This document shows positions 1-8,132 of a DNA stretch of 64,000 bases, one piece after another (within the stretch, counting starts at the first letter, position 1; each line of letters opens with the position of its first letter). Source of the stretch: JAEINY01 sp942490535 (GTDB lineage: Bacteria > Bacteroidota > Bacteroidia > Bacteroidales > Marinilabiliaceae); contig CALNXQ010000004.1 of assembly GCA_942490535.1 (NCBI GenBank), positions 620,001 through 684,000 of the forward strand. The letters run 5' to 3'. The position numbers and the translations under genes were made by a program. A model generated the notes under the pieces. It searched no databases, was not told the DNA's origin, and was given only the letters and a program-made list of their open reading frames with translations.

Positions 1-585
1 ACTCTCTCTATCTTCTATTATTGGTCTCCAGTTCCCCGTTGAATCAATTGCTTCCAACATTCCACGAATTCTTCTTTGATAACTATAACCGACTCTAATT
101 GTGTCACAATAGGAATTCTTTATAATTATTGGATAGGCTGAAAATTCATATTTCCCAATTACAAAATTGGTATCTACAAAAAGGTTAATCGAATCACTAT
201 ATATTGTTCCTTTGTCATATTCAAAATTGGTTTTAATAATGAATTTTTCAATCTGTTTATTTAATCCTAGTGCTCTATAATAATCGTTCTTAAAGTTTAT
301 TGAATCATAAACTGTTCCTGGTGGCGGTGGGGGATTTATGTCTGGAAATGGAATTGTATAGATGGTATCATTTATAGTCCCGATGTATTGTATTTCAAAA
401 TTTTCCCACTCTCGCCAATCCTTTTCAATATTTTTTAAATCATATGAAATAGTATCAATAATAACTATCTCAGTCTTTTCAATATTGCCTCTATGAAAAG
501 TGCATGATGATATAAGAATGAATTGTAATATTATCAGTGTAAACAACGTTCCTTTCGAACTTTTAAATAATTTATTGCAAGTCAT
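1..585 (-). CDS. Lipoprotein, function unknown (3' end outside window)
   Basis: The reading frame opens at an ATG at 585 and stays open to the window edge (195 codons seen). The N-terminus has a hydrophobic segment ending in a lipobox-like ISSC near residue 30, so export as a lipoprotein is likely. A PPPPP stretch lies near residue 85. I recognise no family. It is the cassette gene immediately upstream, in cassette order, of the attC expected beyond position 1. Confidence 0.7.
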   Translation of the reverse strand, partial: MTCNKLFKSSKGTLFTLIILQFILISSCTFHRGNIEKTEIVIIDTISYDLKNIEKDWREWENFEIQYIGTINDTIYTIPFPDINPPPPPGTVYDSINFKNDYYRALGLNKQIEKFIIKTNFEYDKGTIYSDSINLFVDTNFVIGKYEFSAYPIIIKNSYCDTIRVGYSYQRRIRGMLEAIDSTGNWRPIIEDRES

Positions 586-621
586 TTATATAATTTTCAA
601 TGATTAAGTTGGTTAATGCCC

Positions 622-755
622 GCTAACGGATGGCCATATGAAGTGGCCTGATTTGCGTGTGGTATATTCGCTTTCTTGTTTGTGCCTCAGCTGGCGCGGG
701 AGCTAAACTTCCAAATCCCGCCAAAGCCAGGGCTACTTTATGATGGCTTGTTAGC
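622..755 (-). repeat. attC site 1 (type 1, GGCCATATG arms)
   Basis: The outer cores are GCTAAC and GTTAGC. Arms GGCCATATGAAGTGGCC and GGGCTACTTTATGATGGC pair imperfectly, with one unpaired G and G-T wobbles on the plus strand. It closes the cassette carrying the gene at 761-1417. Confidence 0.9.
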
Positions 756-760
756 AGTTG

Positions 761-1417
761 TTATTTCTTTTTATCTATTTCAATATATAAATCCAAATCT
801 TCAAGTTTACCATTAAAAGATTCTTGATCAGTCAATCTGTCCCATATTTCGGAATTGAAAAGTTCCTCAGGTAGTTTTTTCTTAAATATATAGTATGGTT
901 CTATATTCTTACCAAATTTATCTACCCTATTATGATACCCTCTTTTTTTACTGGTATCTAGAATGTCAATGTATTCAATTCTATTCTTTAATTTGCGGAC
1001 TCCTTCAAACTCTTGTCCGCCAATCATGATTAGTTGATTTTTGTATTCTATTATAAAATGGTCTCCTTCGTCGTTATAACTTTTAATTTTAATGTATCGA
1101 TCAATATTTATTTCTTTAACCCTTACAATTCCAGTTTCTATAGCAAGGAACTTTTCTTTTAAAAATTTAGGAATCCTAATTAAATCCTTAATCTCTGAAA
1201 TAAGTAAAAGGATCATAATTAATGACACTAATGAAATGGCAATAATTATCCATAATTTAGGGTAATTAAATATTATCAAGACAAAAAGAAGAAGAGAAAC
1301 AACTTTAATGAATATTGATTTCCGAGTTTTAGAGAAGTATGATGCTGTTTCATCTATTTCTTTACTAAGGATTCTTTTATCCTTGTCAGATAATGTTCTT
1401 TCGTAATCTCTAATCAA
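761..1417 (-). CDS. Two-helix membrane protein, function unknown
   Basis: The 218-residue protein has two adjacent hydrophobic helices (about residues 36-54 and 56-74), then a long soluble, probably cytoplasmic, domain rich in charged residues. The start lies about 25 bp after the cassette core, as is usual here. It ends just before attC 1. The cassette start GTTAGCAGTT is repeated in complement at the cassette end. No family recognised. Confidence 0.75.
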   Translation of the reverse strand: MIRDYERTLSDKDKRILSKEIDETASYFSKTRKSIFIKVVSLLLFVLIIFNYPKLWIIIAISLVSLIMILLLISEIKDLIRIPKFLKEKFLAIETGIVRVKEINIDRYIKIKSYNDEGDHFIIEYKNQLIMIGGQEFEGVRKLKNRIEYIDILDTSKKRGYHNRVDKFGKNIEPYYIFKKKLPEELFNSEIWDRLTDQESFNGKLEDLDLYIEIDKKK

Positions 1418-1441
1418 TTGTCAAGGTTTTATTTAGTAACT

Positions 1442-1576
1442 GCTAACGGATCGGCCATATGAAGTGGCCCGACGTGCGTGTGGATTATTCGCTTTCTTAT
1501 TTATTCTGCAGCCCGCGCGGGAGCCAAACGCCCAAAATCCGCCAAAGCCAGGGCTACTTTATGATGGCTTGTTAGC
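1442..1576 (-). repeat. attC site 2 (type 1)
   Basis: Cores GCTAAC and GTTAGC flank GGCCATATG-type arms and the conserved inner block with GCGCGGGAGC. It closes the cassette of the gene at 1588-2259. Confidence 0.9.
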
Positions 1577-1587
1577 GGTTTGTTGTT

Positions 1588-2259
1588 TTATTCTCTATAA
1601 AAGGGTTTTGTGCGCTCAACTCTCTTTCCAACCCAATTAAATCTGATTGTATTACCTTTCATCCATTCACTTTGCTTTTCTCTCCAGACATCTTCCACAT
1701 ATAAGTACTCTCCAATTCCTGTATCATTATATAATAAGTTCAAAAAGTAACTAGCTTCTTCTTCAGCAATATTCAATATAGAATCTGGTGTATTGCTTTT
1801 AAAATAATCTGATATTTCAACCTCAAATAATTTGGTATTTATTGTATCCAAAGCCAATGTCTTCTGCCTTGAATGGTAATCATAGACAGTAAGCTCTGAT
1901 TGAGTTGTAAAAGCCCTTGTTCCAACAAGTTTTGAATGAATTAATTTTATGTCATTTTTAACATTTATAACCTTGTATTCATCTATAATGAACGAACTAT
2001 TCCCTGCTTCTGTACTTTCAATTCGTAAAGCATTTTTTATTGTGTCAATTATTAAATATGTTTTATCCTCATAAACCTCACCGCTCTCTTCATAAGTTGA
2101 AATAATTACTCCATTACTTACCAAACTATCAATGGTTTCGCTAGATACTGTTTGATTTTTCACCTTGAATAAATCTAAAACAAATGGAGTATCGTTATTC
2201 GCATTTTGAATACAACTTATTAAGAGAATTGATATTAATATGCCAATAAATAGTCTCAT
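1588..2259 (-). CDS. Lipoprotein, function unknown
   Basis: The 223-residue protein starts with a lipoprotein signal (hydrophobic stretch ending LLISC, Cys at about residue 16), so it should be anchored in a membrane after export. The rest is soluble with no motif I can name. The start is about 30 bp inside the cassette and the stop lies just upstream of attC 2. Confidence 0.75.
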   Translation of the reverse strand: MRLFIGILISILLISCIQNANNDTPFVLDLFKVKNQTVSSETIDSLVSNGVIISTYEESGEVYEDKTYLIIDTIKNALRIESTEAGNSSFIIDEYKVINVKNDIKLIHSKLVGTRAFTTQSELTVYDYHSRQKTLALDTINTKLFEVEISDYFKSNTPDSILNIAEEEASYFLNLLYNDTGIGEYLYVEDVWREKQSEWMKGNTIRFNWVGKRVERTKPFYRE

Positions 2260-2289
2260 ATCTTTAAGGTTTTCTTTGTCTCAATAACC

Positions 2290-2424
2290 GCTAACGGTTC
2301 GGCCATATGAAGTGGCCCGATATGCGTGTGGTATATTCGCTTTCTTATTTGTGCTATAGCTGGCGCGGAAGCTGAACTCCTAAAACTCACCAATGTTAGG
2401 GCTACTTTATGATGGCTTGTTAGC
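2290..2424 (-). repeat. attC site 3 (type 1)
   Basis: Cores GCTAAC and GTTAGC with GGCCATATG-type arms. It closes the cassette of the gene at 2434-3204, whose start (GTTAGCACAT) is repeated in complement next to the right core. Confidence 0.9.
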
Positions 2425-2433
2425 ACATGTTAT

Positions 2434-3204
2434 TTATTTCCCAATTCTCTTTATAAAGTATTCTCCTTTTCCTAGTTCATTTGTCTCTTTGGAAGTCAGT
2501 TCAATTGTAATTTTATCAAAACCATCTACCAATTCTGACTTGTTTTGTGTTTGGGCATTTTCTGCAGGCTTTAATATTTGAATTAAATATGCAAACATAT
2601 ATTTATCATCTCTTGTGTACTCCCGTAGCTTATCAATTGCAACCACTTTTGTTTTTATACCATTAACCTTCACATTTAATTCTTCCTCAGAAATATTTTC
2701 AGGTGCTATATTTATGGTGTCTGATTTAGATTCTTTCGACAACCTCAATGCTTTTGTTAAACTCATTGGTCGAAAATAAATCATGTATGTATTAAAAGGA
2801 CCACTTTGAGGTTCAAAGCCATTAATTCCATAAATTTCCATTCTATCATATTTGGGATTTAATTCCAAGTCCTTATAAATTGGAATATTCCAGGCCCAAT
2901 ATTCTAGTTTAGTTTTCCCATAATCATCTTCGGTAATAGCATACAAACAATAATAAGTTCCCGGTTCTACTTCCATTGAAAAGAATCCATTGCTATCTGT
3001 AAAGGTTTCATAGCTATTTTTAAATATTTTTCCTTTGTTTTTAATTGATAGTGAATCAATATTTTGTTTCAACCATACAGATGCACTGTCTACGGGTTGA
3101 TTATTAACGTCTGTTACTTGACCATAAATTCTGACTTTATCCTGTCCATGCAAAATTGAAACAGAAATCAATATCATTAAAATTGATAAATAGACTTTTT
3201 TCAT
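2434..3204 (-). CDS. Secreted protein with carboxypeptidase-regulatory-like domain
   Basis: The 256-residue protein has a signal peptide ending HGQ near residue 21. A domain of about 90 residues follows that resembles the beta-sandwich carboxypeptidase regulatory-like fold (VRIYGQVTD..NQPV..ASVWL, then DSNGFFSMEVEPGTYY). This fold is common in exported Bacteroidota proteins. The C-terminal half is unassigned. No catalytic motif is seen, so a structural or binding role is inferred. Confidence 0.75.
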   Translation of the reverse strand: MKKVYLSILMILISVSILHGQDKVRIYGQVTDVNNQPVDSASVWLKQNIDSLSIKNKGKIFKNSYETFTDSNGFFSMEVEPGTYYCLYAITEDDYGKTKLEYWAWNIPIYKDLELNPKYDRMEIYGINGFEPQSGPFNTYMIYFRPMSLTKALRLSKESKSDTINIAPENISEEELNVKVNGIKTKVVAIDKLREYTRDDKYMFAYLIQILKPAENAQTQNKSELVDGFDKITIELTSKETNELGKGEYFIKRIGK

Positions 3205-3229
3205 TGCGGTAGGTTTGTTTTTAATATGT

Positions 3230-3305
3230 GCTAACGGCCAGGCTATGAAGCGTTGGCCTGTGTTGCGCCTGCGGCAGGACTATGCTTTATAAGCCATTGT
3301 TGGCA
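3230..3305 (-). repeat. attC site 4 (short type, about 75 bp)
   Basis: Cores GCTAAC and GTTGGC. The arms GGCCAGGCTATGAAGC and GCTTTATAAGCC flank a short loop with TGTTGCGCCTGCGGCA, the same loop found in attC 61. It lacks the GCGCGGGAGC block of the 130-bp sites. Confidence 0.8.
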
Positions 3306-3314
3306 ATAGTTTTC

Positions 3315-3749
3315 TTATAATTTAAAATTAATGGGTAGTACCAACGAAACTGGAATAGCTTTCCCATTTTGCTTTCCTGGTTTCCATTTTGGCATATTAT
3401 TTACAAGTCTTAATGCTTCCTTATCTAACTTTGGATTTACACTTTTTGTAACTCTACAATTTTTAATTGTTCCATCTACTGCTACCACAAAACTTACTAA
3501 AACCTTACCTTCAATTCTTGCTTTCCGAGCAGCTTTAGGATACTTGACATTACTACTTATATATTTTGATAATTCTTCTAAACCTCCCTTAAACTCAGGC
3601 ATTGGATCTACAATAAAAATTGTGTCTTTCCCATTTGTTTTATACTCTATTCCATCCTTCATAAAGGCTTTATATTCATCCTTTTTTTCTTGACAATATA
3701 TCGTCCAAGAAGACAATAGCAATAGAGTAAGAATTGATAATTGTTTCAT
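3315..3749 (-). CDS. TonB C-terminal domain protein (energy-transducer-like)
   Basis: The 144-residue exported protein has a signal peptide ending YCQ. A TonB C-terminal domain follows over about residues 55-144: KYPKAARKARIEGKVLVSFVV..DGTIKN, then LDKEALRLVNNMPKWKPGKQNGK. TonB domains contact outer-membrane receptors. Here the long proline-rich linker and inner-membrane anchor of true TonB are missing, so it is more likely a stand-alone secreted variant. It shares a cassette with the membrane protein at 3776-4297. Confidence 0.85.
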   Translation of the reverse strand: MKQLSILTLLLLSSWTIYCQEKKDEYKAFMKDGIEYKTNGKDTIFIVDPMPEFKGGLEELSKYISSNVKYPKAARKARIEGKVLVSFVVAVDGTIKNCRVTKSVNPKLDKEALRLVNNMPKWKPGKQNGKAIPVSLVLPINFKL

Positions 3750-3775
3750 TTTATATTGGATTATGTTTGTTATAA

Positions 3776-4297
3776 TTATTGCTTGTAACTATGGTAAATT
3801 AGAAATATACCATAAACTACGGCAGCTAATCCAAATAATAGATTCTGCATAAATAATCTGCTAATTCGATTTCTAATACTAAATAGGTTTAGAACTTCAA
3901 CACCTGACACTTCAAGAGAAGTTGCATCCAAAAATTTATCTGGTGAAAAAAATGTTTCTATTTTTTTGAATAAACCGTGGAATTCAGATTTCAGCATAAA
4001 TACCTTGACTTTAGCACCGGGTTTTACCAAATCTTTAAATTCGGTCTTGTTTATTGCATTATAATACTCGCCTGTTATTGTAACAATCTTATTAGATTCA
4101 ACTAATTTAATACTCCAGCCAGTTTGATCATTCCCGTATTTTCCTGTTGTTTTATTGATTTTTTTTATGGTTCCTTCAATGGAATAGAAATTTTCCTTTT
4201 TAAACTTTTCAGCATGATTTATATAGGAAAATGGGATAAGAGAGAGTAATATTATAAATATTCCACCAATGAATTTGCCTTTGTTGTGTACTTTCAT
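3776..4297 (-). CDS. Membrane protein, function unknown (first gene of a two-gene cassette)
   Basis: I place the start at the ATG at 4297, because an upstream in-frame start at 4339 lies inside attC 5. The protein has a helix near residues 8-24, a soluble middle of about 110 residues that may be beta-rich (EGTIKKINKTTG..), and a second helix at the C-terminus. It precedes the TonB-domain gene by 26 bp in the same cassette, so co-transcription is likely. Confidence 0.7.
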   Translation of the reverse strand: MKVHNKGKFIGGIFIILLSLIPFSYINHAEKFKKENFYSIEGTIKKINKTTGKYGNDQTGWSIKLVESNKIVTITGEYYNAINKTEFKDLVKPGAKVKVFMLKSEFHGLFKKIETFFSPDKFLDATSLEVSGVEVLNLFSIRNRISRLFMQNLLFGLAAVVYGIFLIYHSYKQ

Positions 4298-4321
4298 TTT
4301 GTACGGTTTTCTTTTATTATT

Positions 4322-4453
4322 GCCAACGTCTTGCCGCATGAAGTGGGCCGTTGCGTGATACAGTCACTTTCCTGATGCTGCCACCGCCCGCGCGGGAGCT
4401 AAACCTCCCAAACCCAGACTCCGCCAGGCCTGCTTTATTGCGGCTTGTTGTGC
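4322..4453 (-). repeat. attC site 5 (type 2, GCCGCATGAAGTGGGCC arms)
   Basis: Cores GCCAAC and GTTGTGC. Arms GCCGCATGAAGTGGGCC and GGCCTGCTTTATTGCGGC pair with one unpaired T in the right arm. It closes the family A cassette at 4454-4851. Confidence 0.9.
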
Positions 4454-4851
4454 AGCGGTGTATTATTTTTGTTTTGGGTATGCTTGTTTAAGATGTGTAT
4501 CAGTTCCCGTACTCAAGATCTTGTCCGCTTTGAGTTTTTGTTTTTAGAAGCCGTTCAATTTATGGTTCCTGCCGTCATGACTAATGCTGTCCGAAAACAC
4601 TGTTTTAAACGACGTTTTGCTTTATATTTTATTTTTCCCAGATCCCTTAGAACACAACTTTAACAAGAAAAGTGAGACAAATCGCGAACCCTTACAAATG
4701 CTGTTGTATTTTGGGTTTGCATTCCCGCTTTAAAATTTGGTCATTGGGTGTTTCCTGATCCTGCATACCCAATCGCTTATGCTGAATCCGGGAAATGCGA
4801 ATCAATTAAAAAAGTCCTCAGAATAGCTGATTTGCTTTATTGAATACTGCT
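4454..4851 (-). repeat. ORF-less repeated cassette, family A copy 1
   Basis: About 400 bp with no open frame conserved among the copies. It carries the family hallmarks: CTTGTCCGCTTTGAG, back-to-back palindromes AAAACACTGTTTT and AAACGACGTTT, AACTTTAACAAG, and GTCCGGGAAATG-like text. Seven other A copies and seven B copies lie in this window. Whether it is transcribed is unknown. Confidence 0.8.
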
Positions 4852-4986
4852 GCACAACGGCCTGCCGCATGAAGTGTGCCGCTGCGTGTGGTATATTCGC
4901 TTTCTTGATTACGCTATTGCTCGCGCGGGAACTAAACTTCCAAAACTCACCTCGGCAAGGTATGCTTTATTTGCGGTTTGTTGTGC
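4852..4986 (-). repeat. attC site 6 (type 2b, GCCGCATGAAGTGTGCCGC arms)
   Basis: Cores GCACAAC and GTTGTGC. The left arm ATGAAGTGTGCCGC pairs with a right arm ending in TGCTTTATTTGCGG. It closes the SUKH cassette. Confidence 0.9.
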
Positions 4987-5070
4987 TTCGTATTATTATT
5001 TTTATTTGTAAGATTTAGTACAGTTGTATTTACCTTTTCGATATAAACCAATTTAGTAAAAACAACCATT

Positions 5071-5415
5071 TCAATATTTGCTTAGGAACTCTTTAAGTCG
5101 TTGCTCCTTATTAGGTTTTAAATTGCCTTCCTTATAAAAATAAACAACTGGATTCTGTTCTCCATCTGCCTCAAAGTACCAAAACATATATCCTTGATGC
5201 ATCATAAAAACAAAATCATCTTTAGCTAAGAAGCTTTCAATATTATCTTCTTCCAAAAGTTCATTTGCCCAAATATTCAATTCTTTTGTGTCATTTAATA
5301 GGTCAGTACCAATCATGCTGTCAGGCCTTTTTCCAACACATTCTTGAAAGAACTTTTTGTATATGTCTGGTAAAATGATATTCCTTTCTTTTTCTATTTT
5401 ATTCAGTTCATTCAT
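5071..5415 (-). CDS. SMI1/KNR4 (SUKH) family protein
   Basis: The 114-residue cytoplasmic protein shows the SUKH signature: a LPDIYKKFFQ helix near residue 15, then DDFVFMMHQGYMFWYFEA and NPVVYFYKEG around residues 67-98. SUKH proteins are known as immunity proteins against polymorphic toxins and contact-dependent effectors. No toxin gene is in this cassette, so orphan immunity or another binding role is inferred. Confidence 0.85.
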   Translation of the reverse strand: MNELNKIEKERNIILPDIYKKFFQECVGKRPDSMIGTDLLNDTKELNIWANELLEEDNIESFLAKDDFVFMMHQGYMFWYFEADGEQNPVVYFYKEGNLKPNKEQRLKEFLSKY

Positions 5416-5449
5416 TTAATAATCAATACTGTTTTAATTTGTATATGAA

Positions 5450-5586
5450 GCACAACGGTCCTGCTGCATGAAGCGAGCCGGGCACGTGTGCTGTATCTTT
5501 CTTAATTTATGCCTTGGTTCGCGCGCTGCTCCTAACCTTCCAAACTCCACTATCGGCAAGGCTTGCTTTATTGCAGCATGTTGTGT
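5450..5586 (-). repeat. attC site 7 (type 3, CTGCATGAAGCGAGCC arms)
   Basis: Cores GCACAAC and GTTGTGT. Arms CTGCATGAAGCGAGCC and GGCTTGCTTTATTGCAGC pair. It closes the family A cassette at 5587-5983. Confidence 0.88.
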
Positions 5587-5983
5587 AGCGGTGTATTATT
5601 TTTGTTTTGTGTATGCTTGTCCAAGATGTGTATCAGTTCCGTACTTAAGATCTTGTCCGCTTTGATTTTTTGTTTTTAGAAGCCATTCAATTTATGGTTC
5701 CTGCCGTCATGACTAATGCTGTCCGAAAACACTGTTTTAAACGACGTTTTGTTTTATATTTTATTTTTCACAGATCCCTTAGAACACAACTTTAACAAAA
5801 GAAGTGAGACAAATCGCGAACCCTTACAAAGGTTGTTGTATTTTGGGTTTACATTCCCGCTTTAAATTTTGATCATTGGGTCTTTCCTGGTCTTGCCTAA
5901 CCGGTCATTTAATCTGTGTCCGGGAAATGCGAATCAATTATAAAAGTCCTCAGAATAGCTGTTTTGTATTGATGAATACTGCT
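5587..5983 (-). repeat. ORF-less repeated cassette, family A copy 2
   Basis: About 400 bp, close to copy 1. Its second half has the variant text GATCATTGGGTCTTTCCTGG followed by CCTAACCGGTCATTT, shared with copy 6 and with two B copies. This points to mosaic exchange between copies. No conserved gene. Confidence 0.8.
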
Positions 5984-6115
5984 GCACAACGTACTGCCGC
6001 ATGAAGTGGGCCGTTGCGTGATACATTCGCTTTCCTGATGTTGCCACCGCCCGCGCGGGAGCCAAACTCCCAAACCCAGACTCCGCCAGGCCTGCTTTAT
6101 TGCGGCTTGTTGTGC
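5984..6115 (-). repeat. attC site 8 (type 2)
   Basis: Cores GCACAAC and GTTGTGC with GCCGCATGAAGTGGGCC-type arms. It closes the family B cassette at 6116-6510. Confidence 0.9.
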
Positions 6116-6510
6116 AGCGGTTCTTTATTATTTTGTTTGTACTCGTCTAGTAGTTTGGTGGTGTTCAATATCTACAGACCTTGTCCGCTTTGAGGTTTAA
6201 TTTTTAAAAGCCTTCAAGGTATTAATCCTGCCGTTATATGGAATGCTGTCCAAAAATACTGTGTTAAACGTCGTTTTGCTTTATATTTTATTGTCCCACT
6301 TCGCTACGCACAGAACTTTAACAAGAGAAGCCAGATAAGCAACGAACACCTACAAACGCTGTTATTGGTGACGTTTACTTTCCCGCTTTTAAATTTTGGT
6401 CATTGGACTGTTCCTGGTTATACCTACCCCTTCGCTTAATCCGTGTCCGGGAAATATGAATCAGTTAAAAAAATCCTCAAAATAGCTGTTTGGTTTGGTT
6501 TAATACTGCT
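6116..6510 (-). repeat. ORF-less repeated cassette, family B copy 1
   Basis: About 395 bp. Family B shares the conserved blocks of A (CTTGTCCGCTTTGAG, AATGCTGTCC, TAAACGTCGTTTTGC, AACTTTAACAAGAGAAG) but has its own text between them, such as TTTGTACTCGTCTAG. This copy has a mutated first palindrome (AAATACTGTGTT). No conserved reading frame. Confidence 0.8.
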
Positions 6511-6643
6511 GCACAACGTACTGCCGCATGAAGTGGGCCGTTGCGTGATACATTCGCTTTCCTGATGTTGCCACCGCCCACGCGGGAGCTAAACCTCCCA
6601 AACCCAGCCTCCGCCAGGCCTGCTTTATTGCGGCTTGTTGTGC
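6511..6643 (-). repeat. attC site 9 (type 2)
   Basis: Cores GCACAAC and GTTGTGC with GCCGCATGAAGTGGGCC-type arms. It closes the family A cassette at 6644-7039. Confidence 0.9.
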
Positions 6644-7039
6644 AGCGGTGTATTATTTTTGTTTTGGGTATGCTTGTCCAAGATGTGTATCAGTTCCGTA
6701 CTTAAGATCTTGTCCGCTTTGAGTTTTTGTTTTTAGAAGCCGCTCAATTTATGGTTCCTGCCGTCATGACTAATGCTGTCCGAAAACACTGTTTTAAACG
6801 ACGTTTTGTTTTATATTTTATTTTTCCCAGATCCCTTAGAACACAACTTTAACAAGAGAAGTGAGACAAATCGCGAACCCAAACAAATGCTGTTGTTATT
6901 GGGTTTGTATTCCCGCTTTAAATTTTGATCATTGGGTTTTTCCTGGTCTTGCATACCCAGTCGCTTATGCTGAATCCGGGAAATGAGAATCAATTATAAA
7001 AGTCCTCAGAATAGCTGTTTTGTATTGATGAATACTGCT
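6644..7039 (-). repeat. ORF-less repeated cassette, family A copy 3
   Basis: About 396 bp with all family A blocks. A 60-codon minus-strand frame exists here (6811-6993) but is not kept in the other copies, so I do not call it a gene. Confidence 0.8.
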
Positions 7040-7173
7040 GCACAACGTCTTGCCGCATGAAGTGTGCCGCTGCGTGTGGTATATTCGCTTACTTAATTTT
7101 GCGTTTGCTCGCGCGGGAGCGAAACTCCCGAAGACCGCCTAGGCAAGGCATTCTTTATTGCGGTTTGTTAGCA
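7040..7173 (-). repeat. attC site 10 (type 2b)
   Basis: Cores GCACAAC and GTTAGCA. Arms GCCGCATGAAGTGTGCCGC and GGCATTCTTTATTGCGG. It closes the lipoprotein cassette at 7183-7746. Confidence 0.9.
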
Positions 7174-7182
7174 ACCGTTTAT

Positions 7183-7746
7183 TTACAATAACTCTGAATA
7201 TAGACTCATTAAAAAGCAATAGTGTATAAATCTATTTTCGAATAATTCATCTGGTATTTCGGAATATTCAATCTTTTGTCTTTTAGATCCTGAATTTGCA
7301 CTTGCCCTTAATTCTATTTGAGCTAATTCATCTATTGATGATTTCATTAATACTTTTCCAGCCAAGTCAAAAAAGTATCTTTTCTTAAATTCAATTTTTT
7401 TCGAGTTTATGCATTGAACAAAAATTCCATATTTAATTGGCGAAAAGTAATTCCAAGCCATTTCTGCATCGTTAAATACATATTCTCCTAATTCATGAAT
7501 ATTAATTTCAACAATATCATTCTCTGCATTTTCAATAAGTTTAAGATATGAAGTCTTTGAAGTATCATGTAATACTTTTTTATTTATTAGAAACTCTTCA
7601 AATTTATCTAAATATCCAAGTAAAGAGCTATCCTTGGAATGAATACAATCAATTAAACTATTCGAATATTCTGGATAATTACTCTGTCTATTACATGAGA
7701 GTGAAATAAGTAATAAAATAAGTACGTAGATAGTTTTCTGTTTCAT
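7183..7746 (-). CDS. Lipoprotein, function unknown
   Basis: I choose the ATG at 7746, since the upstream in-frame extension is translated attC. The 187-residue product begins MKQKTIYVLILLLISLSC, a clear lipoprotein signal. The remainder is soluble and unrecognised. It stops about 10 bp before attC 10. Confidence 0.78.
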   Translation of the reverse strand: MKQKTIYVLILLLISLSCNRQSNYPEYSNSLIDCIHSKDSSLLGYLDKFEEFLINKKVLHDTSKTSYLKLIENAENDIVEINIHELGEYVFNDAEMAWNYFSPIKYGIFVQCINSKKIEFKKRYFFDLAGKVLMKSSIDELAQIELRASANSGSKRQKIEYSEIPDELFENRFIHYCFLMSLYSELL

Positions 7747-7756
7747 AATAATGGTT

Positions 7757-7891
7757 GCTAACGGTCTGGCCATATGAAGTGGCCCGGTTTGCGTGTGGTA
7801 TAATCGCTTTCTTGTTTGTGCTTCAGTTGGCACGGGAGCTGAACTCCAAATTCCCACCAAAGCCAGGGCTACTTTATGATGGCTTGTTGGC
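7757..7891 (-). repeat. attC site 11 (type 1)
   Basis: Cores GCTAAC and GTTGGC with GGCCATATG-type arms. It closes the cassette whose gene is interrupted by the ISL3 element. Confidence 0.9.
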
Positions 7892-8132
7892 GGTATGTTC
7901 TTTCTTAATCCACCAATCCATATTCTATATTATTGGATTTAAACAATCCTTTTATGTCAACATTTTCAATATTATATGCTTCAATCGGAAATAATTCAAC
8001 CGTTTCATTATATGGTTTAAAAATCACATAATTAGCAGGTACAGAATTTGCCAAATCAATGTTTGATGCAATTCGTATTTCTACAGAGTCCATATCTGCT
8101 GTAAATCCTGCTAGCTTATATTCAAAATTTAT

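Noticed and set aside
4298..4339. Upstream start codons giving N-terminal extensions such as MRQDV or GPLHMAEPL
   Set aside because: These residues are encoded by attC arms and would cross a cassette junction; internal Met codons with signal peptides or good spacing were chosen instead.
4445..4663. Plus-strand frames in family A cassettes (for example a 72-codon frame here, longer ones at 12634 and 59435)
   Set aside because: The frames are interrupted or shifted in other copies and run against the cassette direction; part of each is attC sequence.
6811..6993. 60-codon minus-strand frame in family A copy 3
   Set aside because: Not preserved in the other seven family A copies.
7755..7994. 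Recurring plus-strand frames across attC sites reading like VWPYEVARFACGIFAFLF or LPHEVCRCVWYIRFLNFA
   Set aside because: They are translations of the attC sequence itself and recur only because the sites recur.
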